Source: Natronolimnobius baerhuensis
GTDB taxonomy: Archaea; Halobacteriota; Halobacteria; Halobacteriales; Natrialbaceae
Direction of reading: 5' to 3'
Assembly (NCBI RefSeq): GCF_002177135.1
Contig: NZ_MWPH01000002.1
Location: 1,054,001 to 1,118,000, forward strand
DNA: 64,000 nt
Shown here: piece by piece, positions 43,983 through 53,212 of the stretch
How positions within the stretch are numbered: the stretch's first letter is position 1
Layout of the letters: each line of letters starts with the position of its first letter
The notes under the pieces: generated by a model
The model's input: the letters and a program-made list of their open reading frames with translations, nothing else
What the model was told of the DNA's origin: nothing
The model's database searches: none
Translations under genes and position numbers: made by a program

Positions 43983-44924
43983 TTAGAACTCGCCCATCAC
44001 GTCGTCGACGAAGCGGTCGATAGTCTCGGGGTCGTTCTTCGGGACGCCGATCTGGAAGCGGTCGACATCGAGCGCTTGGTACTCCTCAATGCCAGCAGCG
44101 ACCTCCGCCGGTGTCCCGATGAGTCCCCGGAACTCGTCTCGAGGCGTCGTGTCTTCGTCAGTTTCCTCGAGGAGGTCCTCATAGACCTCGTGTGCGGCGT
44201 CAGTGTCGTCGCGGATGATGGTCGGAATCGTGACCGTCGTCTCGATTTCGTCGTAATCGCGGCCGGCGTTTTCGCAGTGCTCTCGGAGGACGGAGAGCTT
44301 GTGGTCGTACTCCTCGGGCGTGACGCCCGGGAGGTTCCACCAGTCGGCGTACTCCGCGGTCAGCCGGAGGGTGAGCTGTTCGCCGCCACCACCGACCAGC
44401 ACGGGGATGTCATCGGGTTTCGGGTTTAGATAGAGATCATCGACGTCGTAGTACTCTCCGTCATAACTCGCCGGTGAGTCTTCGGTCCAGACGGTTTCAC
44501 AGAGCTGGATCGCGTCCCGAAGTTGCCGAATCCGCTCGTCGGCCGGCGGGAATTCCATATCCATGGCGTCGTACTCGTCTTCGTACCAGCCCGCACCGAT
44601 TCCCAGCACCGCGCGTCCCTCCGAGAGTGCGTCAAGCGAACTGACGACCTTCGCGAGATAGACCGGATTCCGGTAGTGAACGCAGGTCACGAGCGCGCTC
44701 AGCGTGATTTCATCCGTCACGGCCGCGACCGCCGAGAGTCCCGAGTAGCACTCCACGAACGCCTCGTCCCGATGCCCGTGAAAGGGGAGTTGCCAGAGGT
44801 GGTCCATCAGCGAGAGCCACTCGAAACCGTCGTCCTCGAGTCGCTGTGCTCTGTCGACGAGCGCCGCTGCGGGGGAGCGGTCGTCGTGCGTCGCGAACGA
44901 ACTGTGGTGGTAGCCAAACTCCAT
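43983..44924 (-). CDS. LLM-class (F420-dependent) oxidoreductase
   Basis: The product is 313 residues with a bacterial-luciferase-like TIM barrel. It shows GFEWLSLMDHLWQLPF, TLSALVTCVHYRNPVYLAKV, LSEGRAVLGIGAGWYEDEY and PVLVGGGGEQLTLRLTAEYA, the pattern of F420-dependent reductases and dehydrogenases such as Mer and Fgd. Archaeal members usually use F420 as hydride carrier. The substrate is unknown. The 178 bases to its right (44925-45102) contain no gene. Confidence 0.88.
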   Translation of the reverse strand: MEFGYHHSSFATHDDRSPAAALVDRAQRLEDDGFEWLSLMDHLWQLPFHGHRDEAFVECYSGLSAVAAVTDEITLSALVTCVHYRNPVYLAKVVSSLDALSEGRAVLGIGAGWYEDEYDAMDMEFPPADERIRQLRDAIQLCETVWTEDSPASYDGEYYDVDDLYLNPKPDDIPVLVGGGGEQLTLRLTAEYADWWNLPGVTPEEYDHKLSVLREHCENAGRDYDEIETTVTIPTIIRDDTDAAHEVYEDLLEETDEDTTPRDEFRGLIGTPAEVAAGIEEYQALDVDRFQIGVPKNDPETIDRFVDDVMGEF

Positions 44925-45102
44925 GGTTAGTCATCCACCACGAGACAGTAATACGGTCGGGAGGGGGCAAGACCGTCGCGGGCAACACAGCGTGAATTCG
45001 AACGTCGCGACGAGTACGTGCAATACACGTCTGGTGGTCCGACAGCATCAATGGTGGTCCGAGACAGCGTGACTGACACTCGAGTCGTGGCGGTCGCAGT
45101 CG

Positions 45103-46797
45103 TTACTCCTGAGTAGATGCGTTTGTATCCGACGCCACCGCAGCAGCGTCGCTATCGTCAGTCACCCGGTGAGGTTCCTCGAGAACCTCATCGAGAACGT
45201 CGAAGGCGAGTGCATCGAGTTCCGCAGCATAGTCGGTGCTCGCTGTGGGGCTCGTGACCGCCTCGGATCCGGACTCCATCGATTCGATCTCCTCGGCCGT
45301 CAGCACGGCTGGACGGTCGTCGAGCGCGTTCGTGCGCTCCGAAACGAGATTGGCAATCGACGGGTTGGTGGTATGAATCTCGAGGACCGCATCAACGTCG
45401 GCCGCTGCGTTTGCGTCCGTGTGCTCGGTTTCGGCCGTTTCCTCGGCGTCGGTGGAGGCTCTCGAGTCGGCCATCGCACTGTCAGCAGCGCTCGACTCAG
45501 CTGACGCCGACCCTGACTCGATTGGGTCCATTGTGAATCGGTCAGCTGACGCATCCGAATCAGTCGAATCGTCCAATCCGTCGGCTTCATCCTCGTCGTG
45601 GGCCATCGTGGACGGAGAATCATAGATGACAATTCCGTCCGTCGGATCGTCCCCGCGTAGCGGCTCATCTGCCGAGTCAGATGTCAACACCGGTGGTTCA
45701 AAGATGTAGCACAGGCCGTCGTGGGTGACGACATACTGACCCGACCGCTGATCGAACCTGACTGGTTCGCCACTGTCGATTCCAAGCGCTGTGAGCGCCG
45801 CGAGCGACTCGACGTACGCGTGCTCACCCTCGAGCGCTGACGGCGGCAGTTCAGCGGCCGTGATCATATCCTCGAACTCGGCCCGATCTGAGCGGTATGT
45901 AAGCCACTCGTTTTCATCTGGTGTCGGTTTTTGGACGCGCGAATCGCCAATCCAGGTGCCGACGGCGCCGAGCAGTCCGAGTGCCACGAAGACGAGTCCG
46001 AGCGTGGAGCGATTGTCCCCCTCAGAGGCGGGAACGGTGACCATCTCGGTGGTCTCGTCGGGTTCGTCGTACGACTCCGCATCGTCGATGTCGTACGCCG
46101 ATCCAGCGTCGGTGATCGGGATCTGGTACTGGTCGCTTGCCGTCCGGTGTTCGCCGTCGATCATCCCGGTCACCTCCCGAGTTACCTCGAGTCCGCGTTT
46201 GGTCTCGCCGGGACTCGCCCCAAGTTCCGACTCGATGTCGTCGATTCGGTCATCGAGCGCTGATACGTTGAGCGTAAACGGCGCCGCGACCAGTTCGCCG
46301 GGTTCGACGCCCGTTTCGCTGGTCGCAGCAAGGGACTCTCGCTCACTCCAGTAGACTGTCTCCTCGCTGGCGTCGACTGAGCGGTAGTAGAGATCAACCT
46401 CGAGAGTTACTTCAACGTCATCTCCCGTCTCCGCGTGATAGCCACCGACGAACTCACCCTCGAGTTCCGGTGTGATCGACGTGTAGTACAGCGGTTGGTC
46501 CTCGAGGACGTCCCCAGCATCGTAGAGCGATGTTGACTCCGCGACTGTCGCCTCGTGAGAGAATCCGCCTGTAGCCGTCCAGCGGTGCTCGAGTTGTTCA
46601 TCGGTTTCAGTCGCCGGAGCAGCGTAGGCGGTGTAACTCAGCCAGCCACCGAGGAGGATCACCAGCACAAAAGCGACGAGCAGGTGTCTCCGATACGCTA
46701 CAAACAACTTGCGGAGACGGAGTCGTCGCTCCAGTTGTTGCTCGTCGGGTCTCCGTTTGCCGGTCGAATCGCCGTCTGTCTCGAGTCTCGAGTTCAC
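45103..46797 (-). CDS. DUF5305-type membrane protein of a secretion module
   Basis: The product is 564 residues, starting at a GTG one base after the signal peptidase stop (an ATG further upstream would overlap that gene). A first helix (about 33-55, HLLVAFVLVILLGGWLSYTA) is followed by a large outer domain (about 60-260, with YYRSVDASEETVYWSERESL), a second helix (LGLVFVALGLLGAVGTW) and an acidic cytoplasmic tail. The outer domain matches DUF5305, a family next to SipW-like peptidases in archaea. It probably assists export or assembly of the secreted proteins nearby. Confidence 0.8.
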   Translation of the reverse strand: MNSRLETDGDSTGKRRPDEQQLERRLRLRKLFVAYRRHLLVAFVLVILLGGWLSYTAYAAPATETDEQLEHRWTATGGFSHEATVAESTSLYDAGDVLEDQPLYYTSITPELEGEFVGGYHAETGDDVEVTLEVDLYYRSVDASEETVYWSERESLAATSETGVEPGELVAAPFTLNVSALDDRIDDIESELGASPGETKRGLEVTREVTGMIDGEHRTASDQYQIPITDAGSAYDIDDAESYDEPDETTEMVTVPASEGDNRSTLGLVFVALGLLGAVGTWIGDSRVQKPTPDENEWLTYRSDRAEFEDMITAAELPPSALEGEHAYVESLAALTALGIDSGEPVRFDQRSGQYVVTHDGLCYIFEPPVLTSDSADEPLRGDDPTDGIVIYDSPSTMAHDEDEADGLDDSTDSDASADRFTMDPIESGSASAESSAADSAMADSRASTDAEETAETEHTDANAAADVDAVLEIHTTNPSIANLVSERTNALDDRPAVLTAEEIESMESGSEAVTSPTASTDYAAELDALAFDVLDEVLEEPHRVTDDSDAAAVASDTNASTQE

Positions 46798-46798
46798 G

Positions 46799-47971
46799 TT
46801 AGTACCACCTCCGAATAAGCGCCCGCAGTCGGCCGCAACCGTCGCCACCGCGCTGTCGAACAGCCTGTCGCTTCGCTCGCTGATCGCCCGTCCCCAACAG
46901 CAGTCGGCTCACGCCATAGAATCCGCCGCCGAGCAGTGAGAGAATCGTGAGCCAGGGAAGCCACGGATGAACGTCGTAGAGTGCGTCGATAACCGACACC
47001 GGGAGCACGTGCAGATAGCGATATTCAGTGACGTAGATCGGATAGTAGCCGGTCTCGTCCGGTGCCGTGACCGAGAGTGAGACAGTCTCGGTCGCCCGTG
47101 CGTCGACCGCCGTCGGGCCTGACTCAGCGCGTATCGGCTCACTGCCGGATTCGACGTAGGAGACGACGGGGACGTAGCCACCGTTGGGAATCGTATGCAC
47201 GATCTCATCGGTTGTCCCCTGTTCGATGATCTGTGGCTGCTCGGATTCGAACTCCGCGCTGATGAGATCGTACGACTGAGTGCCCGCGGGAGCCACCATC
47301 GCCGCCGTCGCTGCGACGACGACCAGCAACGCAAACCCGCCGGCCAGGAGTTGCGGATCGAGTGCATCATCGCCATCGTCCGCAGCCGACGACCGTCGAG
47401 TCGTCTGCCGGCGTTCTCGAACCGTCTCGAGGGCGTACAGACCACCCGAAAGGACGAGGAGGAGATACGCCAGCCCCGTCGACCCGAGAAACGCCTGCAC
47501 GCCGACTGTGGTTGCAAGCCAGGTCTGTCCACGCTCGAGCGTCTCGCCGAGCGTCATGATGGCGGTTCCGAGGTGTGGAATCGTCACGACACCATCGTTC
47601 ACTTGCCACGCGCTCGCGACGATTTGGCCGTCTTGGACGGGTGGCTCGTCGCTATCCTGATCAGTAAATGGGTTCGCGTCACCGCGTGTCACGTACCCCT
47701 GCTCGGTCTCCTCGACGATTCGGTGTGTGGTCAACCCCCCGCCCTCGAGTTCCTCGGCATCGAACACGACGACATCACCCGGTTCCGGGTCGCCAGTCAG
47801 GTCACTTGGCACCGCGACGAACCCATCACCCGTTTCGATAGTCGGTTCCATGCTTCCAGTTTCGACAAACCCGAGCAACACCGGCTGTCCGAGAAGCTGT
47901 CCGACGATCAACGCCCCGAGTACGACAAGGACAGTTCCCTGTACTCCCCACGCTATCCCCCGACGAATCAT
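46799..47971 (-). CDS. signal peptidase I, Sec11/SipW type, with C-terminal extension
   Basis: The product is 390 residues. An N-terminal helix (9-35) is followed by the S26B catalytic core: S40 in ETGSMEPTIETGD, H83 in TTHRIVEE and D98 in TRGDANPFTD. This is the Ser-His-Asp type of archaeal, ER and SipW peptidases. Three more helices and an outer domain follow, making it more than twice the usual length. It is transcribed with the DUF5305-type gene. The neighbouring secreted proteins are likely substrates. TATA-like AT-rich sequence lies 30-45 bases before the ATG. Confidence 0.88.
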   Translation of the reverse strand: MIRRGIAWGVQGTVLVVLGALIVGQLLGQPVLLGFVETGSMEPTIETGDGFVAVPSDLTGDPEPGDVVVFDAEELEGGGLTTHRIVEETEQGYVTRGDANPFTDQDSDEPPVQDGQIVASAWQVNDGVVTIPHLGTAIMTLGETLERGQTWLATTVGVQAFLGSTGLAYLLLVLSGGLYALETVRERRQTTRRSSAADDGDDALDPQLLAGGFALLVVVAATAAMVAPAGTQSYDLISAEFESEQPQIIEQGTTDEIVHTIPNGGYVPVVSYVESGSEPIRAESGPTAVDARATETVSLSVTAPDETGYYPIYVTEYRYLHVLPVSVIDALYDVHPWLPWLTILSLLGGGFYGVSRLLLGTGDQRAKRQAVRQRGGDGCGRLRALIRRWY

Positions 47972-48301
47972 TCTTTCCTAGCTAGCATATTATAATTGAA
48001 TTATTTGTATATTTGGGAAGAGGATATCTACTCGTTACTGAAATTTGTATGCTGGACTGTCGGATACAGCACAGCCCGCACGATTCGAGACGGCATGTCA
48101 GCGAGGCCTCTGGCGCGTTCCGATCACCACCACTCTCCTGTTCAGCCACCGACAACAGAGCGCTCGACGCTGAATTGGATACATAGTTGGTAGCAGAAAA
48201 GTCGGGTTATGGTGTCAGCGATGATGTACAAGGCCACACATTATACAGCGATACCGGAGACAGCGACAGTGAAATTCGGCGGTGAACCGACTCGCTCGAG
48301 G
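47972..48301. other. intergenic region before the signal peptidase gene
   Basis: These 330 bases have no convincing gene. The left 50 bases are very AT-rich and contain minus-strand TATA candidates (AAATATACAAAT near 48004-48015 and TTATAATATG nearer the gene) for the signal peptidase operon. The rest would be the 3' region of the secreted-protein genes; no clear terminator hairpin was seen. Confidence 0.4.
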
Positions 48302-49063
48302 TTACGAGTCACCCAGGTCCTGCAGTGCCTGATTGATCGTGTCCTCGGTCAGGTCTTGGCCAGTCAGATCGAACTCGATGTTTGCCATGTTTTCGTAGCT
48401 ACTGAGCGAGAGCGATCCACTCCACGCCGAGTCAGAGTCGTATCCATCAGCATCGCCCGTCACGACAAACTCGTCGTTGACCTCGACACTGCCGACCGCG
48501 CTGCTTGGAAGCGCCACCGCGACCAGACCGAACCGGAGCGAATCGCCCGGGCTCAGACCCCTGATCCCGATGAGCGAGATATCCTCCGGATACGGAATGC
48601 CAGGCCAGATGACTCCCCAGTCGATCTCGACGCCGAGTCGGTCCGCGTTCTGTGGAACCAGTAACACGGCGAGTGCCCCATCGAGGTTCGGCGGGAACAG
48701 ATCGGCGTCGATATCGCCGAACGCGAGTGGTGACACCGCGCCGTCGATCTCCTGTGTCCCCTGATTTCGGATCTGGAACACGTCGGCAATCGTCGTCACC
48801 GCGTTCGTGTTGATTCCCTCACCGACGAGGTTGTCGTTGCTCCCAGTGAGGTTGACCGCGAGCGCGTCGTTGTCCGTCGTGTCGACGTAGTCACCGTTAG
48901 GCCCGTCCCCGGGCTGAATGCCGAGGTACGCACTGGCGTCGTCGGCAACCGTCACACCGACGTCTCGCTCAGCCTCGACGCTGCTGAACGCGCCGGTTCC
49001 GAGCGCGAGACTCCCCCCACCGGCGAGCGCGCCAACACTTAGGACGAATTTGCGTCTATCCAT
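48302..49063 (-). CDS. secreted TasA/SipW-like substrate protein 1
   Basis: The product is 253 residues. The signal peptide has MDRRKFVLSVGALAGGGSLA and ends in GTGAFSSVEAERDVGV, the SipW-cognate/haloarchaeal pattern in which a 'GAFSSV' block follows the hydrophobic core. The mature part is beta-rich (DDASAYLGIQPGD; NAVTTIADVFQIRNQGTQEI). It is a paralogue of the next gene and shares the 'FQIRNQGTQE' / 'FEISNQGAQE' strand that TasA-type proteins use around their donor-strand groove. It may form a fibre or matrix component. Confidence 0.75.
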   Translation of the reverse strand: MDRRKFVLSVGALAGGGSLALGTGAFSSVEAERDVGVTVADDASAYLGIQPGDGPNGDYVDTTDNDALAVNLTGSNDNLVGEGINTNAVTTIADVFQIRNQGTQEIDGAVSPLAFGDIDADLFPPNLDGALAVLLVPQNADRLGVEIDWGVIWPGIPYPEDISLIGIRGLSPGDSLRFGLVAVALPSSAVGSVEVNDEFVVTGDADGYDSDSAWSGSLSLSSYENMANIEFDLTGQDLTEDTINQALQDLGDS

Positions 49064-49078
49064 TATCAGTCACTCCAG

Positions 49079-49618
49079 TTACGCGTCCGCGTTGAAGGTT
49101 ACCGTATCGAGCAACTCGTCGCCGTCGCCGACATCTGCATCTCTCGTGTCGATCTCGAGCGAGACCGTCGTGGTCTCCCCAGTACCGAGCGTCACACCGT
49201 CACCGCTGAGCGAATCGCCGTCGTAGGCTTCGTTCGCCGAGTAGAACGAGACGAGGTCGGCGTTGTCGCCGTCTTTGGTGAGAGAGACTGAAACCTCCTG
49301 TGCCCCCTGGTTCGAGATTTCGAACAGGTCGTCGATCTGCGTGACCGCGTTCGGGTTCACACCCTCACCCCCACCTGCAACATCGTCATTGCTCGAGCTG
49401 AGGTCAATCGTGAGCGTCTCATCAGTGCCGTCCTCGGTAACGTAATCCGAGTTCGCCCCACCGGCACCTCGGAGTCCCAGGTACGCACTCGAGTCGTCGG
49501 CAACCTCAACGTCGATATCTCGAGTCGCAGTCACGCTCGAGAATGCGCCGGTACCGACCGCAGCCGCAGTTCCAGATGCCAATGCTCCCAGTCCGATGAC
49601 GAATTTGCGTCGTTCCAT
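49079..49618 (-). CDS. secreted TasA/SipW-like substrate protein 2
   Basis: The product is 179 residues from the ATG of MERRKFVIGLGALASG; an upstream in-frame extension is unlikely. The signal ends in GTGAFSSVTATRDIDV, followed by DDSSAYLGLRG and a compact beta domain (TLTIDLSSSNDDVAG; FEISNQGAQEVSVSLTKDGD; TTTVSLEIDTRDAD). Size and fold pattern resemble TasA/CalY and the archaeal bundling pilin AbpA. It is the first gene of a two-gene unit 15 bases upstream of its paralogue, so it may be the major subunit. Confidence 0.78.
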   Translation of the reverse strand: MERRKFVIGLGALASGTAAAVGTGAFSSVTATRDIDVEVADDSSAYLGLRGAGGANSDYVTEDGTDETLTIDLSSSNDDVAGGGEGVNPNAVTQIDDLFEISNQGAQEVSVSLTKDGDNADLVSFYSANEAYDGDSLSGDGVTLGTGETTTVSLEIDTRDADVGDGDELLDTVTFNADA

Positions 49619-50124
49619 GATTGGATGCTCCGTATTGTCTTTCGCGAGCGACGACACGTCGATTCGCACGTCGTCTCGTCGCTGATCCCGTCGACGGGGA
49701 TCACAGTTCATCGGTGGGTTGTATGGGTTATTGTAATACAGACGTGGAGTTAATTCCAATAAGTATTGACCCAAACTCAACAGGAGACAGACCGAGTCGA
49801 GACACGAGTACACGAGCAGTTGACTCGACAGCAACTGGCAGGCGGATGGAAAATCAGAGGTACAGCCGGCATTGACTCGCGGTCAACCAGTGGATATCGA
49901 CACCCAAAACCAGTATCGAACCACTTGACTGGCGTCAATCCCGGCCAGAACCAGCATGGATTGCCGGTAGTAACCGATCAATACTGTGCTCGGATCTCTC
50001 TCCTCGGACGAGTATTTTTTACTCGAAAAGTAAATACTATTTTCCACCCCGGTCGTGACCTATTTCCCGGCAGGTAAGTATTTGTATACAAACTATTTTG
50101 GTGTCGGATTGAAATGTATTCTCT
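49619..50124. other. divergent regulatory region of the secretion module
   Basis: These 506 bases contain no convincing gene. Besides the inverted repeats listed separately, a minus-strand TATA candidate (TATTACAATA near 49728-49737) could serve the secreted-protein genes, and TTGTATACAAAC near 50083-50094 is a plus-strand candidate 30-40 bases before the regulator gene. AT content is highest in the 120 bases before that gene. Confidence 0.45.
49766..49938. promoter_or_regulatory. cluster of inverted TTGAC repeats
   Basis: Two perfect inverted repeats are TTGAC-TCGCG-GTCAA (49872-49886) and TTGAC-TGGC-GTCAA (49925-49938), 53 bases apart. A related CAGTTG-N9-CAACTG is at 49817-49837, and a single TTGAC followed by CTCAA is at 49766. 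They lie between the secreted-protein genes and the winged-helix regulator gene, so they are likely binding sites of that regulator or another dimeric factor. Confidence 0.55.
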
Positions 50125-50781
50125 ATGGGGGCAACTCATGCAGAGCCAACTGGGGGCACTGATACACCCGACCCGAATCAGGAGGGTAACACACTCTCGA
50201 GCGAGACGTTGACCGAAGACGAACTCTTCGAACTACTGTCTAACCGACGACGGCGGTATATCCTCCACGAACTCATGCGAGCGGATTGTCGCCTCGATAT
50301 TGGAAGTCTCTCGCAGGAAATTGCCGCCTGCGAAGACGAAGTCGACCTGCAGGAAGTTTCGAGCAGCGACCGGAAGCGAGTCTACACCGCGCTTCACCAG
50401 TCCCACCTCCCGAAGATGGACAAAGCAGGGGTCATCGACTTCGATCAGGATCGCGGGACGGTCGAACCCACGCCCGCACTCGAGAATATCGAGATTTACA
50501 TGGACGTTGTCCGAGGCCGTGAGATTCCCTGGAGTGACTACTATCTGGGCTTGACAGCCATCGCCGGCCTCGTGGTCGCAGCGTCGACGCTTGACATCGG
50601 GCCGTTCGCGGCGCTGCCATCGTCCGCCTGGGGCGTCTTCCTCATCGTCACGTTTGGCGTCTCCGCGATTGCTCATCGCTACTACGCCCGTCGCAACCGA
50701 CTCGGCATCGCCGGCGATCCCCCGGCATCCGACATCGAACTCGAGTACCACGAGTCGAACAGCCCCGGTCGAACCCAGTAA
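50125..50781 (+). CDS. membrane-bound winged-helix regulator
   Basis: The product is 218 residues. Residues about 28-115 are a winged helix of the haloarchaeal DUF7344 type (LTEDELFELLSNRRRRYILH; KRVYTALHQSHLPKMDKAGV; IDFDQDRGTVEPT). Two membrane helices follow (about 140-158 and 165-183) with a short charged tail. The DNA-binding part should face the cytoplasm, so it could sense a membrane or surface signal. It is divergent from the secreted-protein genes, with inverted repeats between, and probably controls the module. Confidence 0.82.
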   Translation: MGATHAEPTGGTDTPDPNQEGNTLSSETLTEDELFELLSNRRRRYILHELMRADCRLDIGSLSQEIAACEDEVDLQEVSSSDRKRVYTALHQSHLPKMDKAGVIDFDQDRGTVEPTPALENIEIYMDVVRGREIPWSDYYLGLTAIAGLVVAASTLDIGPFAALPSSAWGVFLIVTFGVSAIAHRYYARRNRLGIAGDPPASDIELEYHESNSPGRTQ

Positions 50782-50931
50782 AATGGGACACACTGCACAG
50801 GTCGCCCGTGCCGTCGGGTTCGGATACCCGTCCGGGACGTTCGGCCGCTCGAGTACAGTCGAACTCGAACAGGGGGTCGGGTTCGACTGCGCTCGAGACG
50901 AAACGAATGCGACCACCACCCACAGAAACGT

Positions 50932-52065
50932 ATGAAACAAACGAGACGAGCCGCACTGGCACTGTTTGCGGGATCGAGTGGACTGCTTGCCATCGATACG
51001 CTTGGCTACTCGAGTGGCCAACTCGAGCGAGAGGTCACGGTTGACGTGACCGGCGATGAAGCCGCGTATCTTGGCCTGGTCGACGACGATGCGACTGCGG
51101 ACGGCATCGAGACAAACGGCGTGCTCTTCGAGGACACCGCCAATACCGGACGATATCCACCCGTCTCGTTCGCTGTCGCCAATCAGGTCACCGAACAGAT
51201 CGCCGTGACACTCACACTCACAGACGACCGACTCAGGTTCGTGAGCCTGGATGCAGCGGGTGCAATCGACACCGATTACGGGTCGGAATTTACAGAATCT
51301 GCGGTATCACCCGGTGACACGCTCTCGCTTGCGGTCGACCAGAGAGTAGCGGAGCAGCAGTTAACAGATCTCGAGTCGCTCACGACCACACTGACAGTCC
51401 AAGCCGAAGGAGCAACAACGCAGATCGATGCGAAGCGGTCGTTGACAGTCATCTCAGACGTCTGTGCGGTCCTTGATCTGTGTCCCCAGCTTGGTGGGCT
51501 CGTTGTTGTTAGAAAACGAGCAGGCGAGACGGACCCGACCCTGGCTATCGAGTGGATCGACTGCGCTGACGGCCAGTCGGTGACACTTTTCCAGACCTCG
51601 ACCACCCCGTTCCCGACGTTCCACGTCTCGTTCCCGGCAGTGACCGATGTCGACAGCAAGCCTAATTCCAACTCCGACGCCGCTTCGGCCCAGTCGGACA
51701 ACGCGAGTCGCACACTACTCGAGGATGCCGAGGTGTACACCGCGTCCGGAGTTGACGTTACGCACAGCCCAAACGCACCCGCAGGGTCGAACGGGGAGCC
51801 ACGACCCAAAAACGCTGGGTCGAAGCCAGCACACGCCTCACAGTCGGACGACACAGTCCAGCCGCCATCACACTCTCGAGCAGCGAATCGATCACGTGCG
51901 GTATCCGAGACAGACGGAGACACCAGGGCTGCAGCCACTTCGGCTGGCGCGTCACCGGGTTTCAGTATCGAACTTGAATCCGATAGTTCCTCGAGGTCGG
52001 AGTCACAGTCAGTAGAAGTGATCGAGGTGCCGGTCGACCCCGATGGCGCAGTCGGCACCCGTTGA
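50932..52065 (+). CDS. secreted TasA/SipW-like protein 3 with long disordered tail
   Basis: The product is 377 residues. The N terminus (KQTRRAALALFAGSSGLLA, then TLGYSSGQLEREVTVDVTGD and EAAYLGLV) aligns with the two secreted paralogues to the left. Residues 40-240 form a beta-rich domain, and residues about 240-377 are Ser/Asp/Pro-rich and probably disordered. The RR in the signal suggests Tat export. It lies 150 bases downstream of the winged-helix gene. It could be a minor or cell-wall-linked component of the same fibre. Confidence 0.7.
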   Translation: MKQTRRAALALFAGSSGLLAIDTLGYSSGQLEREVTVDVTGDEAAYLGLVDDDATADGIETNGVLFEDTANTGRYPPVSFAVANQVTEQIAVTLTLTDDRLRFVSLDAAGAIDTDYGSEFTESAVSPGDTLSLAVDQRVAEQQLTDLESLTTTLTVQAEGATTQIDAKRSLTVISDVCAVLDLCPQLGGLVVVRKRAGETDPTLAIEWIDCADGQSVTLFQTSTTPFPTFHVSFPAVTDVDSKPNSNSDAASAQSDNASRTLLEDAEVYTASGVDVTHSPNAPAGSNGEPRPKNAGSKPAHASQSDDTVQPPSHSRAANRSRAVSETDGDTRAAATSAGASPGFSIELESDSSSRSESQSVEVIEVPVDPDGAVGTR

Positions 52066-52144
52066 GCAGGCCATCAACCCACTCTATTTCCGTCTGAAGT
52101 CGACCTCGAAGCAGTTGCGCGCTCGGACTGAGCCGTGTTCTTTC

Positions 52145-52224
52145 ATACTGCCGGACAAAACGAGTCACAGATTTCCGACCGAACGGGTGGTCGAAAATCG
52201 TTACTGACTTTTGTCCGACAGTAT
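52145..52224. repeat. palindromic MITE-like element, copy 1 (80 bp)
   Basis: Terminal inverted repeats are ATACTGCCGGACAAAA and TTTTGTCCGACAGTAT. Inside is a second imperfect hairpin (TTTCCGACC ... GGTCGAAA) around GAACGGGT. It lies between two convergent genes, 79 bases after the stop of one. A related copy is at 61607-61679. The structure suggests a non-autonomous transposon remnant that now may act as a bidirectional terminator. Confidence 0.6.
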
Positions 52225-53138
52225 CAGACCGAGTCGATAATCTCGTCTGCGAACTGCGAGAGCGCCGCTTCGCTATCGTCGTTGCCGAGTCCGACGATGA
52301 CGTGATCGACGCCGTAGTCTGCGAGTCGGCGGAAGTAGTCTCGGAACCACTCCACGCCGGCGCGATAGCCGAGATGGAGCTGTTCCGGCTGTGCCTCGGG
52401 ATCGTCGTCCAGTTCGACGCGAACCGCCATCGCGTAGGGCTTTGCGCCCGCTTTTTCGCGCCACTCGAAGAGGTAGTCCTCGAGCGTCCGCTCCGGAAGG
52501 TGATAGAAGAGCCAGCCGTCGCCGTGCTCGGCGATCCACTCGCGGGACTGGCGAGCGTTCCCCGTCGGCAGCATCGGAATCGTCTCCGTCGTCGGCTCTG
52601 GCACGACCGAGAGGTCGCCGTTTAGCGAGCCCCACTCGCCCTCGAGTGCGGGCGCATCCTCTCGCCAAAGCGTTCGAATCGCCTCGAAGCGTTCCCGAAA
52701 GGCATCGCCGCGAGTGGCTTTCTCGAGGCCGAAGGCAGGAAACTCGGGGTCCCGGTCGCCCGAGGCCACGCCGAGGACGAGTCGCCCGTCGGAGAGTTGG
52801 TCGACGGTCGCCGCCGACTTCGTGACGTGGATCGGATGCCGGAGCGTGAGGACGATGCTCGCTGTACCGAGTGCGATCTCGTCCGTGTGCGCGGCGACGT
52901 GAGAGAGCCACGGCCACGTATCGAACGTCTGGCCCGCATCGCCGAATTTCGGCCAGTAGGTCGGCACGTCTCGAGCCCACAGGCCATCGAAGCCGACCGC
53001 CTCGGCGTGTTTCGCGAGGTGGAGTTCGTCGCTGATATCGGGCGTGGAGCGATTCGTCCCCGTCAGCGGAAAGCTCGCGCCGAAGGTCATCTCCTCGGTC
53101 TCGAAGAGTAGCCGGTAGCCAGGGTTTTCGTGAGACAT
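52224..53138 (-). CDS. LLM-class oxidoreductase
   Basis: The product is 304 residues from the ATG of MSHENPGY, a luciferase-like TIM barrel (GFDGLWARDVPTYWPKFGD; LSDGRLVLGVASGDRDPEFP; PMLPTGNARQSREWIAEHGD). It is closer to the FMN-type group with 'RD...' than to the F420 enzyme at 44 kb, so it is not a recent duplicate. The substrate is unknown. The stop codon abuts the MITE-like element. Confidence 0.87.
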   Translation of the reverse strand: MSHENPGYRLLFETEEMTFGASFPLTGTNRSTPDISDELHLAKHAEAVGFDGLWARDVPTYWPKFGDAGQTFDTWPWLSHVAAHTDEIALGTASIVLTLRHPIHVTKSAATVDQLSDGRLVLGVASGDRDPEFPAFGLEKATRGDAFRERFEAIRTLWREDAPALEGEWGSLNGDLSVVPEPTTETIPMLPTGNARQSREWIAEHGDGWLFYHLPERTLEDYLFEWREKAGAKPYAMAVRVELDDDPEAQPEQLHLGYRAGVEWFRDYFRRLADYGVDHVIVGLGNDDSEAALSQFADEIIDSV

Positions 53139-53212
53139 GGATTCGCTCGAGTTACCGCCTCGCAACGAATGTCGCTACCGGTTCGCGCCGTTTATGAGTC
53201 GTCGGACATCAC

